Notes: a model not told the origin generated them from the sequence alone. A stretch of DNA of 64,000 bases from Agapetus fuscipes (GCA_951799405.1 OX637339.1:15562001-15626000), one strand, 5' to 3'. Counted from the stretch's first letter, positions 9,985 through 20,128 are shown. A program made the numbers and translations.

Positions 9985-10432
9985 AGGACAATTTTCAGAC
10001 AAGGAAAGTGTTGTCATATTTCACCATTGCTGAGAGAGCTGCACTGACTGAGGGTCCGAGAAAGGGTAGAGTTTAAGTTGTGTCTCACTATACATAGGGC
10101 CCTGAACGGCACGGCACCCCCATGTCTCGCTGAGCTATGTTCTGTTGACAAGGCTTCAAAACGACCACTACGCTCTGCCCTTACTGCTGTCAACAAGGTC
10201 ATAGTGCCCAAAGGAGCGAACACAAAAAAAAAATTGACAGGAGCTTTGCAGTGGCCGGGCCGGTTGCCTGGAACAATTTGCCTGTCGGTCTTTGCGCGAA
10301 CCAGTCTACAACCACCTTCAGAAAAGGACTGAGGACTCTGTTTTTTTCCAGAAGTCATGGCGCCCTTGATATGGTCCTGGACCATTAAATGGCGCCACAA
10401 GAAATAAATCATCCATCATCATCATCAAAAGC
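9985..10432 (+). pseudogene. LINE-C-type (L2/CR1-like) pol C-terminal fragment
   Basis: Frame-disrupted translation shows LKLCLTIHRALNGTAPPCL, then VDKASKRPLRSALTAVN, then VAGPVAWNNLPVGL, and a TTFRKGLRTLF block. This is the conserved tail of L2/CR1/Rex-like reverse transcriptases. A run of A at 10227-10235 and other indels break the frame. The element ends in ATCATCATCATC. Confidence 0.8.
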
Positions 10433-10439
10433 TTTCATG

Positions 10440-10789
10440 AATACCTGTGACAAGCATGTCACGCATAAATGACAGTCTGGCGGGCGTCGCAGGTATTATC
10501 TTCCACGCATGCCATAAAGCATCGCGCTGTATGGAGAACTAGTAAACGCGTGAGCCAAACACGTGGTCTATACTGTATGGGGTGTTATCTCTATTGTATA
10601 GGATAGAGACTGTGTCAGTTAGTACAGAGACTGTCAATCTATAATGTCGAAAAAGATTGATAAACAGTATTTTGTCAACATACAAGACAGGACTAAGTTT
10701 ATGGAATGCTTACTTTCAAAACCAGAGGGATAGAAATCGATTTCTACCATGGGTATTATTACATTTTAATTTTAATTTGATTTTCAGTT
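10440..10789. other. No feature recognised
   Basis: Only a short doublet GAGACTGTGTCAGTTAGTAC / GAGACTGTCAATC near 10605-10640. Confidence 0.5.
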
Positions 10790-10800
10790 TTTTGTTTGAC

Positions 10801-11291
10801 CGGTCCGTAGCTCAGTGGTAGCACTGCGGACTCTGAATGGGAAGGTTGTGGGTTCGATTCCCGGCGGAGCACAAAAAATATATCATTAATATTTTCAAAT
10901 TTGCTCTTCGCCGGGTTGAAAAATTCATAAAACCTTTACCAATGACCGGTCACCAAAGGTCCATCCAGCCTTACAGCAACTGGGTCTTGCTTGAGAATTG
11001 GCGCTTTGTAGCGACGTCGATCAACCTCGTAAAAATGGTCGATAGCTCAATTGGTAGAATGCTTGCATTCCATGCCGAGAGCAAGGGTTCGATCTCAAAG
11101 GTTTACTCAGCCTTCACTAGAAATGAGAACCAGCCCCCCCGGGAGCTGGGAAACCCCCACTTCAACTGAAAATGGTTGGTGTGAGGCCGGCTCCCTTACC
11201 TGTAAAAATAAATAGGTCCCGAAGCGCCACATGCGACCCCTTCGGGGATAACGCAGGCAAGAAGTTACACTAGATGTGTAGCTTAGTTGCG
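10801..11291 (+). mobile_element. Composite SINE-1 + SINE-2, full length, with 11 bp target-site duplication
   Basis: Begins CGGTCCGTAGCTCAGTGG (A box) with GGGTTCGATTCCCGG (B box), the SINE-1 body to about 11030, then a second tRNA-like head (GGTCGATAGCTCAATTGG, GGGTTCGATC) and the SINE-2 body and tail to TGTAGCTTAGTTGCG. TTTTGTTTGAC flanks it at 10790-10800 and 11292-11302. It therefore moved as one 491 bp unit. Confidence 0.88.
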
Positions 11292-11317
11292 TTTTGTTTG
11301 ACTTTCCGAAATTTGTG

Positions 11318-11549
11318 TGTTCCTTGACTTATACATAGGTTTATATGAGGCAGAAACCAACATGCTGTAAAAACTTGTGCCAACGACACCCCAGTTTCAG
11401 TAGTTGCAATGTTTATGTTTATGTGAGGTTTGTTTTTTTTTCGTATTTACACATACAGTGAGTGTAATCGCAAACTTACATATGTGGGCATGGATTTGAA
11501 TAAGAGCTTTACAAGCCAATTCGCAACTAAGATTATAGATTATATAGTA
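11318..11549 (+). mobile_element. Delta repeat, diverged
   Basis: TTCCTTGACTTATACATAGG start and AACTAAGATTATAGATTATA end, with many changes between. Confidence 0.65.
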
Positions 11550-11557
11550 TTATAAAT

Positions 11558-11715
11558 GGTTTCATGTTGTGGTACTTATTTCAAGCTCAAAATCATGGTA
11601 CTGGCAAGGTTTATTCTGTATTTATAAGAAATTGTAACCAGTCTCCTCGAGAGTAGAAAAACCTCTACTTCAAGTAAAGTAGTTGGCGTAAGGATCTCAC
11701 CTTGAAAATAAACAT
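11558..11715 (+). mobile_element. SINE-2 middle part, diverged
   Basis: TGGTACTGGCAAGGTTTATT, CTCGAGAGTAGAAAAACC and AGTAGTTGGCGTAAGG. Confidence 0.5.
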
Positions 11716-12302
11716 GTAATCATGTAGAGCTTTTTCGCGTAATTTTTGTTAATTTTGTACAAAAAAGATGCTTAAATTTTGAAAACTTTTTTGTTTTTTG
11801 TAGAGCATTGTTTTGAAAAGTGATGAATTTATTAAACGTTTTTCGTCAAAAATTAAAGTTGACAATATTTTATTCTTCACAATTTGGAAATTAATCAATA
11901 GTATCGACTCCTATCCATTTCTGAAATATTTACTGTTTTCTTATCCAAAAAATTTAAACCTTAGTAAATCCATAAATTCAGATTGAATTAAATATAAATT
12001 CATCATATTTTGAGAAGCACTGTCTTAAGCCGTGGCCTCAGTCGAGACTATACTAGCGCAGTGGCGTAACGTGGATCTCGCGAGGCGTTGTAAATCTCCT
12101 CAGCCGGAGGGAGAGGCGGAGTAATTACTGGCAGAAATAATATTTGCGCCTCTGCCCTACAAGTATCAGCTCACCAGTGGCGTACACAAATACCTATACC
12201 AGGTCTAGGGATGGCAAACATCAATTAATTGATATCCGCATTTATTATTTTCCTAGTATTCAGATACGTTTTATATTACACATACTTATTTGTACAATCT
12301 AC

Positions 12303-12532
12303 CTGCTCCTTGACTGCTTTAAAAATCGGTTCACTTTTGCCAATGCAACTCCGGTTCAAGGAACGGCGGCAGGAGTTGCAAGGTCTATGTTCATGTGAGG
12401 CTTTGCTTATTTGTATGCACACATGCAGAATGTGTAGGCGCGAACCTACGTGTGCCTCTGTCTGTTGGCATGCATTTAATATGAGCCTTAAATGTTAACA
12501 TATTTTTGCAGCTTAGATTATAGATTATAGAT
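12303..12532 (+). mobile_element. Delta repeat, variant with GGAACGGCGGCAGG
   Basis: Lacks the GGTTGGTATGAGGCTGACC block. Shares CGGTTCAAGGAACGGCGG and the ATTATAG tail with the 27.0 kb copy, so these two form a subgroup. Confidence 0.75.
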
Positions 12533-12797
12533 AAGGGTGCTATTCTTAGACATTTAAGTCGTCCGTTGAGCCCACGCCTTGACAAACTAATAATGTATTT
12601 GTATGAAGACCCGTCAATCCAAGATGGCTGCAAGCGAACAGCTGATTAGTCTTCAAACAAATATTACCAAAATTCGGTAGGTAAGAATGACTGCGTTGAT
12701 GAGACTTCCAGCCCAGGCATCATTCGTTTGTCAAAGCGTGGGCTCAACCGACGACCAAAATGTCTTACAATATCACTACAAGAGTCCGGTCGATAGT

Positions 12798-13020
12798 GCC
12801 AGAAAGCACTTTTCCACCTTGCCAATGTCACCCCTGTCTCAGGGAAGGATGGCAAGAGTTGCAGGGTGTATGCCCATTTGAGTTTTGGTTTTTATATTGT
12901 AGGTTCACATGAGGCATGTGCAAACGCGAACTTGTACGTGTCTCGTTGTGAGAATGCATGTAATGTGAATCTCCAATGTAAAATATCTTTGCAACTTAGA
13001 TTAGATTAGATTAGATTAGA
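12798..13020 (+). mobile_element. Delta repeat inside a SINE-2 head
   Basis: CCAATGTCACCCCTGTCTC to AACTTAGATTAGATTAGATT. AGAAAGC occurs at both edges and may be the target duplication. Confidence 0.7.
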
Positions 13021-13300
13021 AAGCTAGGGTTCAACCCCACCAAAATTGTCAAAAATTATTTCCCGTTCCGGTATTTATTTTAAGTCTTCAAATAAAATGC
13101 TGGCCAAGGTTTACTCCGCTTACACAATAAATAAGAACCAGTCCCAGCGAGAGCAGGAAAACCCCCACTTTAACTGAAGTGCTTGGCGTAGGGCTGGTAA
13201 ATGAATAGTTTCTACAATCTTTATGTGACTTCTACGAGGACAACGCAGATAGGAGTTGACTATATGTGCAGCTTAGTCGCGATTTTTGCATTGTGATTTT
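13021..13300 (+). mobile_element. SINE-2 lacking most of its head
   Basis: GGGTTCAACCCCACC (B box), TTCCCGTTCCGGTATTTA, GAAAACCCCCACTTTAACTG and TGTGCAGCTTAGTCGCG. The first bases of a SINE-2 head (GTCCGGTCGATAG, 12781-12793) lie on the other side of a delta repeat, so the delta probably split it. Confidence 0.65.
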
Positions 13301-13373
13301 ATTAGTCCTTTTTACTATCATTTCATAATTTATTTTTATTTTTTAATACATCTTATCCAACCTCCTTCGATTT

Positions 13374-13920
13374 AGTCACATCTGAACTGACACCCTCCCA
13401 TCTCTACTTAATTTTCCATACATAAATGATTAGGTGTAGGTACTTATATTAAACTTACATGGCAAATCGCTTTATATTTTAAGTGAATCTTGTATTTTTT
13501 CAAATGAGTCATATCTGAACTAATTTTCACTAAATTTAGTCAAATCTGAACTGACACCCTCATCTCTACTTAACTTTCTATACACAATCAATACGGTGTA
13601 AGTACTTACATTAAATTCACATGGGAAATCGCTTTCTTTACGGAAGCCTGTGCGGGAGACTCCCTAGATTCAACAGACTCTAGGGGTCTATGACACTTGT
13701 TATAGTGCCGCAGAGGTGTTGGTGATGTGTCAGTTGTTCTTATTCGGTTGCAGGGCCGTTAGCTGCGCAGCGCAGTGGTGTGTGTTGCGTTGCGTTGCTA
13801 TTTCTAGTCAATTTTGTATTTTTTTTAATAATTCAAATGAAAACTAATTTTCAATAAATTTAGTCACATCTGAACTGACACCCTCCCATCCCTATCTTGT
13901 GTTTCCATACATTGTTGAGT
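13374..13920. repeat. Local tandem repeat, ~163 bp unit, interrupted by a SINE-1 tail
   Basis: TCTGAACTGACACCCTC occurs at about 13379, 13543 and 13867, each followed by ATC-x-CTA-CTTA and later a CATGG-AAATCGCTT block. The third unit is displaced by the SINE-1 tail at 13640-13735 and neighbouring sequence. Confidence 0.7.
13640..13735 (-). mobile_element. SINE-1 tail A fragment
   Basis: CCTGTGCGGGAGACTCCC, GACTCTAGGGGTCTATGACA and GTGCCGCAGAGGTGT in minus orientation, inside a local tandem repeat. Confidence 0.65.
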
Positions 13921-14219
13921 TGATTATACGCAACCTTATTCCGCCAAACTAAGTAATATTATTATATAGAGCGGATAATGGTCCCTTTTAAGTGTCGTCT
14001 AGTTGGCGCGGCTTGGTGGGTTGTGAACTTGACTAAATGTTTATTTGAACGGGACTTTATAGTGTTAGCTGTGCTTAATCATTCAAATGACTTAATAAAA
14101 AAAATCCAATAGAGTAAAATAAATATATCAGAAAATGTGTAAACAGAATAGGAAAAGGATAAAAAAATCTACAACCTTAATCTTTCATATTCATGGTATT
14201 TTATACACATAGGATTAAA

Positions 14220-14600
14220 AGGTAGTAGCATAAGAGACGTTTTGGTCAAAAATTAGTAATGAATGCTATCCTACTTGAAATTTTCCGCTCGTTCTAATGC
14301 TCTAACCCACATAGCTCTACGATGATTTTTACTTTGTTTATGCCCAAGCAAACAACTGCGTTTTCGAGGTATGGTTTTGGTGTAACCGACAAGATTTTGG
14401 TCTTTTTGTCCTTAAGGCGCTTGTGTCATAAAAAAATCGTAAAACCACATTATTAGGAACGCCAATAAATGCCTCTATTTTTTTTAATTTGGAGCTGTTT
14501 TGATTTTAACGCTATGATACAAATGAAAACAAGAAAGTAAAAAGTTATGTCATTTTTCTGTAATCTCAAACTTTAAACTGCTCTCCTGAAATTTTTTATT
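14220..14600 (+). repeat. R7 repeat
   Basis: About 380 bp matching the minus strand at 27.66-27.87 kb (GTAACCGACAAGATTTTGG; GCGCTTGTGTCATAAAAAAA; GAGCTGTTTTGATTTTAACG) and 25.6-25.68 kb (AAACTGCTCTCCTGAA). Type unknown. Confidence 0.65.
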
Positions 14601-14709
14601 TTTGTCCGTCCGTTTATTTTGTCCGTTTATTTGTCCATTTATTTTTAACCGTCGAAATAATATATTTTCCGTATGTGCAGCTTAGTTGCGTTAGCATTTT
14701 TTGCGTCAT

Positions 14710-15055
14710 TTGCAAACCAATAACCTGCAACCTGGCTGCAGAATGCCGCAACTTTTCCATTGTCAATTACTGTTCGGTTCACATTTCCTTGCATAAAAGT
14801 TAGATGAAGAAATATGGATTGATATAAATACCCGGGATATTATTATCAATTTAATTTAGTTTGGTTGCCATGGCGACGCGGAGGTCTTATCCTGCAGATT
14901 ACAGTTTAATTAAGAATTCTCTTTTGTGCCCTGCGCCGGCTCCAAATGGATTAATGATGACAATTTACGATTCTAACGCGGCGGGCGACTGTGGGCGAGC
15001 GCTCGACAAATGTCGCCGTGCTAAGAGTCACGCATTTAAATACTTTCTGAATTAG
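14710..15055. other. No feature recognised
   Basis: Contains a 64-codon open frame (14861-15055 +) starting in a GC-richer patch; no domain, splice signal or repeat match seen. Confidence 0.4.
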
Positions 15056-15059
15056 AATA

Positions 15060-15117
15060 TCGTCATCATGAGCTCGACAGCCTTGGCTGAATCCAGGGTT
15101 CTCCTCCACTCTTGCTC
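15060..15117 (-). pseudogene. LINE-D-type 3' fragment separated by a LINE-C insertion
   Basis: The + strand shows GACAGCCTTGGCTGAATCC...CTCCTCCACTC, matching the LINE-D end at 15475-15535. The rest of this LINE-D copy resumes after 15395, beyond the inserted LINE-C. Confidence 0.5.
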
Positions 15118-15395
15118 TTTGATCACGATGATGATGAGTTGGTGATTTCTTTTTAGCGCCGTTTCGTGATGTAGTCACTCCAAGGGCGCTTGTGCATGTG
15201 ATGCCAGATTTTTTTTTCTCTTCAGTGCGTTTCGGAACTTTCCGTGTTCCTTTAGCATTCTCACATGATGAGAAATTTGCTTGTCTTCAGTGCATTCCGG
15301 AACTTTTCATGGTCCCCTATCTCTTTCACAAGATGAGGCAGGCGGTTTTAAGCCAGAGGACCAGCAACTGCAAATGTACGCTCTCCAAACAAACT
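15118..15395 (-). pseudogene. LINE-C (L2/CR1-like) 3' fragment with internal duplication
   Basis: Reverse complement of the 21.2-21.46 kb LINE-C. It has the trinucleotide tail (GATGATGATG), the GCGCCGTTTCGTGATGTAGTC segment, and upstream the complement of the region encoding ERAFAVAGPLAWNHLP. A segment of about 70 bp (CTTCAGTGCGTTTCGGAAC / CTTCAGTGCATTCCGGAAC, near 15222 and 15285) occurs twice in tandem. Confidence 0.7.
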
Positions 15396-15424
15396 TTTCT
15401 CACCAACTACGAATATTTGCATTG

Positions 15425-15640
15425 GTTGCATCTGCGTTGACGCCATCCATAAATTGCATTTTTGGCCTTCTTAATGCTCGACAGCCTTCAGAATAGAATT
15501 CAGGATTCTCCTTCACTCTCGCCTGTCCATCACCTTTGTTCTCCAGCTACGGATGTCTGCCTTGGCCGCATCTGCGTTTACACCGTCGATCCATCGCATT
15601 TTTGGCCTTTCTGACCTCTTTTAGCCTATTGTTTCTGAAA
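15425..15640 (-). pseudogene. LINE-D-type C-terminal fragment
   Basis: The minus strand gives RKAKNAMDRRCKR and later RPKMQFMDGVNADATNANI, the RPK-x-x-W/FMDG-x-x-AD end block of RTE-like LINEs. Two copies of this end lie in tandem, with junction near 15475-15535 at repeated GACAGCCTT...ATTCAGGATTCTCC. Confidence 0.6.
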
Positions 15641-15871
15641 ATGTTAGGTGTTGTAATGAGGTGCTTGGAAGCGCGGCCCTGCTGGACCCCCGCGCTGCCG
15701 CGAACCGTCACCTCTTTGAGGTTAGGATTCCGACAACGGACAGGGGGCTCCTTTGAGGTTAGGTTGCGCGCTTTTGCAGTTGCCCGGCTAGCACAAGACT
15801 CCTCAGGGTGGTGTTCAGGCCCAACACCTTGCTCGCTTTCCACTGATGCTAAAGAGGTTCAAAAATATAGG

Positions 15872-16513
15872 TGATGGAGAGAAAAACCGGGTAAAGGAAA
15901 GACGGGATTTATTTTAAATTATGAGAAATGAGAGCATCACCACGCTAAACTGCACGACTGACTGGTTCTAAGTTTAAATTAGATAATGTATTTAAAGGGT
16001 TTGACTAGCTCACGAGGACGGAGAGAAGTCTTGATGCTGGGATGCGGGTAGTCGATGCTGGGGCGCCGGCCTCGGGCACGGCAACGCTTTTGGCGGGATG
16101 TCGGGGCTCCACACTCCGGAGGAATTGCGGCACGGGGCTCAGCCAGCGATAAGACGGGAGCGCTCGGCTGGACGGGGCAGGCGCTCCGTCCTCCTGAGGA
16201 ACTTTGGGCACGGGGCTCCGGATATCGAGTAGCCAAGCGGGCGCTGGCGATGGGTAGAAAGCAGGGGCTCCTTCCTTACGAGGAATCCGCCACGGGGGAC
16301 CCAGGCGCGGCCAGGGGCTGTGTGGTGCAGGCAATAACGGCGACTCAAGCCTCCGCAGATAGATGTTCTTGGCCACGCCTGGTAGGTGTTATTGGTTCAG
16401 GTGTTGAAGAGCTTGTGTCCCCGATTGTGGGAGGTCGACGCCTTTTATAAACTTCCTAGCAGCGCGATGCGGAGCTTAACGGGGGATTTTAAGTGTTTCC
16501 CTCCTAACTGACA
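15872..16513 (-). mobile_element. GC-rich LTR-like block
   Basis: Read on the minus strand it starts TGTCAGTTAGGAGG and ends CTCTCCATCA (TG...CA). A TATA box in GTTTATAAAAGGCG is at 16437-16450 and AAAATAAATCCCG polyadenylation-like sequence near 15910. Between them is about 430 bp of unusually GC-rich sequence. I see no convincing target duplication or primer-binding site, so solo LTR versus other promoter-bearing repeat is open. Confidence 0.5.
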
Positions 16514-16671
16514 ATCTCAGCCTCTCTTCTTCCTCTAATTTTTTGAGCCGCATCAATTTCTGTGGCTAAAGATGCGCCTCAATTTCTTTCAAGTTGGTAA
16601 TGACATTATTTTTCCTTTGACAGGTATAATGTTTTGACAGATCATGTCTTCTTCTTCTTCTTTTTTTCCAC

Positions 16672-16701
16672 AGGTAGCTATCTGACATGCTAGCTACCTG
16701 A
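16672..16701. repeat. Short perfect inverted repeat
   Basis: CAGGTAGCTA, 10 base loop, TAGCTACCTG. Confidence 0.6.
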
Positions 16702-16794
16702 CAGTGTTTAGTGGGGTTTGCGTCGTCTATCAACAATCAGCAATATCATATTATTGAACATACTAACTGTGTTAGAATATAATCTTCATAAGCT

Positions 16795-16900
16795 TGACAC
16801 TCCGTGGTGGGCCTTGGTTGAATCCAGGATTCTCTTGCACTCCCGCCTGTCCATCGCCTTTGCTCTCCAGCTACGATTTCTGCCTGGCTATACCTGCTAT
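16795..16900 (-). pseudogene. LINE-D-type 3' fragment
   Basis: TTGGTTGAATCCAGGATTCT and CGCCTGTCCATCGCC match the tandem LINE-D ends at 15.06-15.6 kb in the same orientation. Confidence 0.5.
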
Positions 16901-17322
16901 TTAAAAATTACAATCAACCAATACGGTTTACCTACCATTTACTAAAGCTTTGCTATTTGACGGTAGAAAAAGCTTCATCTACTTGGCGTAAGATGTCTCT
17001 TTATTAATATTTATAACAATCAGCACAAACTCATCCTTAATTATATTATGTGACATTGTTCATACCTCGTACGAACATGATATTTATGAGCTTTTATTAA
17101 TTACTATCGAAATGTCGTTCTTTAATTTTACTTACAGTGTATCCATATATATTACTTTGTATTTTATTATATATAATTCCCGCGCCTTCCACGCACAATT
17201 AGAGTTTCTCTGATTAATTGTGGATCGCAAATTAAAGAGGAACACTCCGCATGTAATTTCAATTCCACACATAATGTACTAACATATTATGTATAGTACT
17301 TGTATATGAAAACCATTTCAGG

Positions 17323-17395
17323 CTGATTTATTTGGTGAAAGCTGTTTTGTGTGAATCACACCTCACAACAGCCTTCTACGAGGTTAGTCATCGTT
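17323..17395 (-). mobile_element. Tail B fragment
   Basis: TGATTTATTTGGTGAAAGC...GTGTGAATCACACCTCAC and AGGTTAGTCATCG match a minus-strand tail B start. Confidence 0.5.
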
Positions 17396-17404
17396 ACTGT
17401 AACT

Positions 17405-17495
17405 GTAACATTCCGCTAGGGGGGGCCAGAACCTCTGCAGAGCTGCCTCCATTTCTTCTTATCCTTACGTACCTCTTTCGTTATCTTCTTTTAAT
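17405..17495 (-). pseudogene. LINE C-terminus (LINE-A/B type)
   Basis: The minus strand reads KDKKKWRQLCRGSGPP then a stop, closely parallel to the KDRVKWRHLCGGTGHP end of LINE-B. Only the last ~25 codons are recognisable. Confidence 0.6.
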
Positions 17496-17689
17496 CTAAT
17501 GCCTTATGGCCGAAATATAACTACATATCTTTTTGAATTTTTGATAGATCTGATATTCAAAGAAGACAAAATTGGCATGTCGGTCTCGATCCATCCATCC
17601 ATCTCGAATGTACCTTTAGTGACCGCTTTTGGTTGACCACTGGACTACGGACTTGCTAATACGAAAATTATATTAGCGATTTATTTCGT

Positions 17690-17920
17690 ATGTGACGATG
17701 TGAAATTTTCTTTGGACACGTTGTCCGTGGCAGTGAGGATAGCCTGGAACGACTGGCTGTGATTGGTGGCTTGGATGGGAAGAGAAGAAGAGGAAGATAC
17801 CTTCCACGATGGACCAACCAAATGAAGGCAGCAACAGGCAACTTGGTGGTTGGAGCAATGCGGGCAGCGCACTGGAGAAGAGTGGTTGCTTCCAAAAGGG
17901 TAACAACCTTAGATTGTTTT
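17690..17920 (+). pseudogene. RTE-like LINE C-terminal fragment
   Basis: Open for about 68 codons: GHVVRGSEDSLERLAVIGG, then GKRRRGRYLPRWTNQMK, then AAHWRRVVASKR. These are the GHV-x-R, RRRGR-x-x-RW and HWRR-V blocks of an insect LINE pol C-terminus, related to but distinct from the 29.9 kb copy. It is followed directly by a SINE-3 tail on the other strand. Confidence 0.7.
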
Positions 17921-17924
17921 TTTT

Positions 17925-18030
17925 TAATTAAAAAAAAAATATATTTGTGAAGAGGAATGCAATTCACTAACCTATTCTGCCTGGCCAGAAACAGATATTA
18001 ATATCATCGATTAATAATTCATTGCTGTTT
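17925..18030 (-). mobile_element. SINE-3, 3' part
   Basis: Complement of the tail CAGAATAGGTTAGTGAATTGC with a poly(A) run at the end. Confidence 0.6.
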
Positions 18031-18035
18031 ATATT

Positions 18036-18274
18036 CTAATCTAATCTAAGTTGAAATTGCATGTTACATTGGAGATTCACATTACATGCATTCTCACAAC
18101 CAGACATGTACCTACGAGTTTGCGCTTGCACATGCCTCATGTGAGCCTACAACATAAAAACCAAATCTCAAATGGGCATACACCCTGCAACTCTTGCCGT
18201 CCTTCCCTGTTACAGGGGTGACATTGGCAAAGTGAACCATTTTTACAGCATGGGTGGTCAGCCGCATACCAACC
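18036..18274 (-). mobile_element. Delta repeat, ATTAG tail type
   Basis: TCTAATCTAATCTAAGTTG start; CAGCCGCATACCAACC end. Confidence 0.8.
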
Positions 18275-18302
18275 TAAGCTGTTTATATTAATGAACAATT
18301 TA

Positions 18303-18362
18303 TGAGGGACAATGAGGGCAATATAGACAATGAAGGCAAATAAGAGGGCAATGAGGGACAAG
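18303..18362 (+). repeat. Short degenerate tandem repeat
   Basis: Variants of GACAATGAGGGCAAT every 15-20 bases. Confidence 0.5.
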
Positions 18363-18663
18363 ATTAAAAAGAAGAAGATGTGAAATTCACAAACGAAACC
18401 GTTCGTATATAAAAAAAATATCTTATTCTGTTACCTTACACATTATACAAAGTTTATTTTGTGCTTCTTTTTTTTTTGTTCGTAAAATTTTGAAATATAA
18501 AAATTTGTATCAAAGATGACGACCGACTTAAATTTAAGATTAAACCTTTTTTCTTATAACTGTGAACAATCTGCTGCCCTTTAAGACTTGGAATAATTAT
18601 TTGAGACAGTATAAATGAGACTAGATCGGCATTAACTTTATCTAAACAGCGTTAAACATATCA

Positions 18664-18918
18664 ATCTATAATAATAATCTATAATCTAAGTTGCAAGGAT
18701 ATATTCATTAAAAGCTCTCAGATGTATGCCCACAAACCAACAAGTGTAGTTCGCGCTTACAAATGCTGAATGTGTACTTACAAATAAAATCCAAACCTCA
18801 AATGAACATAAGCCCCACAACTTTTGCCGACCTTCCCTGAAACAGGGGTGACATTGGCAAAGTGAACCATTTTTTACAGTATGGGTGGTCAGCCTCATAC
18901 CAACCTATAAGTCAAGGA
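18664..18918 (-). mobile_element. Delta repeat, ATTATAG tail type
   Basis: ATCTATAATCTAAGTTGC start and CAACCTATAAGTCAAGGAAT end. Confidence 0.85.
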
Positions 18919-18974
18919 ATAAGTCAAGATTGCTTAAAATATGATATGAACGGAAAACTAATGTTTAAAATAAT

Positions 18975-19170
18975 AATATTAGGGAGATTTATTTGGTGAG
19001 CACTGATTTTGTATGAATCACACCTCAAGAGCCCTCTGCGAGTTTGGTCGTCGCTGTGGAAAGCGTTGATTCTCAAGAAAGATCCACTGGCTGTAAGGCA
19101 GAAAAACCTTTGGCGACAGGTCTTTGGTAAAGTTTAATGAATTTTTCAACCCAGCGAAGAGCAAATTTTA
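18975..19170 (-). mobile_element. SINE-1 with tail B, head missing
   Basis: Complement of tail B (GAATCACACCTCAAGAGCC) and body up to CAACCCAGCGAAGAGC. Confidence 0.65.
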
Positions 19171-19184
19171 AAATAGAAAAGGTC

Positions 19185-19515
19185 CAATCCAGCCTTACAG
19201 CAACTGAGTCTTGCTTGAGAATTGGCGCTTTGTAGCGACGACGATCAAGCTCGTAAAAAGGTCGAGAGCTCAATTGGTAGAATGCTTGCATTCCATGCCT
19301 AGAGCAAGGGTTCGATCTCAAAGTCTTACTCAGCCTTCACAAGAAATGAGAACAAGCCCCCCGGGAGCTGGGAAACCCCCAATTCAACTGAAAGTGGTTG
19401 GTGTGAGGCCGGCCCCCTCACCTGTAAAAATAAATAGGTCCCGAATCACCACATGCGAACCCTTCGAAAAAACGCAGGCAAGAAGTTACACTATATGTGT
19501 GGCTTAGATGCGTTT
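19185..19515 (+). mobile_element. Composite SINE-1 + SINE-2, 5' truncated
   Basis: Starts in the SINE-1 body (CCAGCCTTACAGCAACTG), reaches AAGGTCGAGAGCTCAATTGG, and ends GTGTGGCTTAGATGCG. It faces a minus-strand SINE-1 at 18975-19170. Confidence 0.75.
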
Positions 19516-19887
19516 TTTATTTGGTTCCTTGCTGATCTCTACATATATTGGCCAGGAGTCAAGCCATCCAAACGTATCTCACGACAAATGCGCCATTGAA
19601 GATGAAGAAAACTGCATCTCTATTTGATTCCTCGCTGATCTCTGGTACGAGTTTCAGAAGTACACGCGTATAATAAGATAAGCTTTGGGTTTCTCCGGCA
19701 GCGACTGCTCGCAGCTCCTCCAGCTCCTCCAGCCACTGTCTCCCTAATTAATTTCACGAGATTTATAACTCCAGGTGGTTATGGGGTGTCTGCAAACGAG
19801 ATAGGCACTGCCATGTATCATAATACAAGGACGTAACCCATAGAAAAAAAGAAATCATTCAAAGATCCTTAAAAAGAATACGTCTTA

Positions 19888-20128
19888 GGCCGTTTGTCCA
19901 CCGCACGCCGTCACCGTCACGTCACCGGGAACGAGATGACGGCGCCAAAGTAGCGGTACATGTTATGTATTTAGGTATTGCCTGGTTATAGGCAATACAA
20001 TATATAACCTATAACCAGCGAAATCGGTCGCGGTGGACAAAAGATCGCCGTCACATCAATAAAACTCGGCCCGAAATAATCTCGTTCTCGGTGACGTGAC
20101 GGTGACGGCGTGCGGTGGACAAACGGCC
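19888..20128. mobile_element. PIF/Harbinger-like MITE with ~50 bp inverted ends
   Basis: Left end GGCCGTTTGTCCACCGCACG is mirrored at the right end (CGTGCGGTGGACAAACGGCC). The match extends through CCGTCACCGTCACGTCACCG and GAACGAGAT, about 50 bp. TTA flanks both ends (19885-19887, 20129-20131), the target preference of Harbinger elements. 241 bp, no coding capacity. The middle has two nested small hairpins around GGTTATAGGC. Confidence 0.88.

Noticed and set aside
10014..10412. 132-codon minus-strand frame
   Set aside because: Antisense to the LINE-C reverse transcriptase end, which is recognisable on the + strand.
10801..10875. Functional tRNA gene
   Set aside because: A and B boxes are present but the acceptor stem does not pair and the sequence continues as SINE-1 body in every copy.
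12040..12185. hAT transposon suggested by CAGTGGCGTA strings
   Set aside because: Both strings are in the same orientation, not inverted, and no 8 bp duplication is seen.
15979..16450. Overlapping open frames of 85-131 codons on both strands
   Set aside because: High GC removes stop codons; no domain, and frames on both strands overlap inside the LTR-like block.
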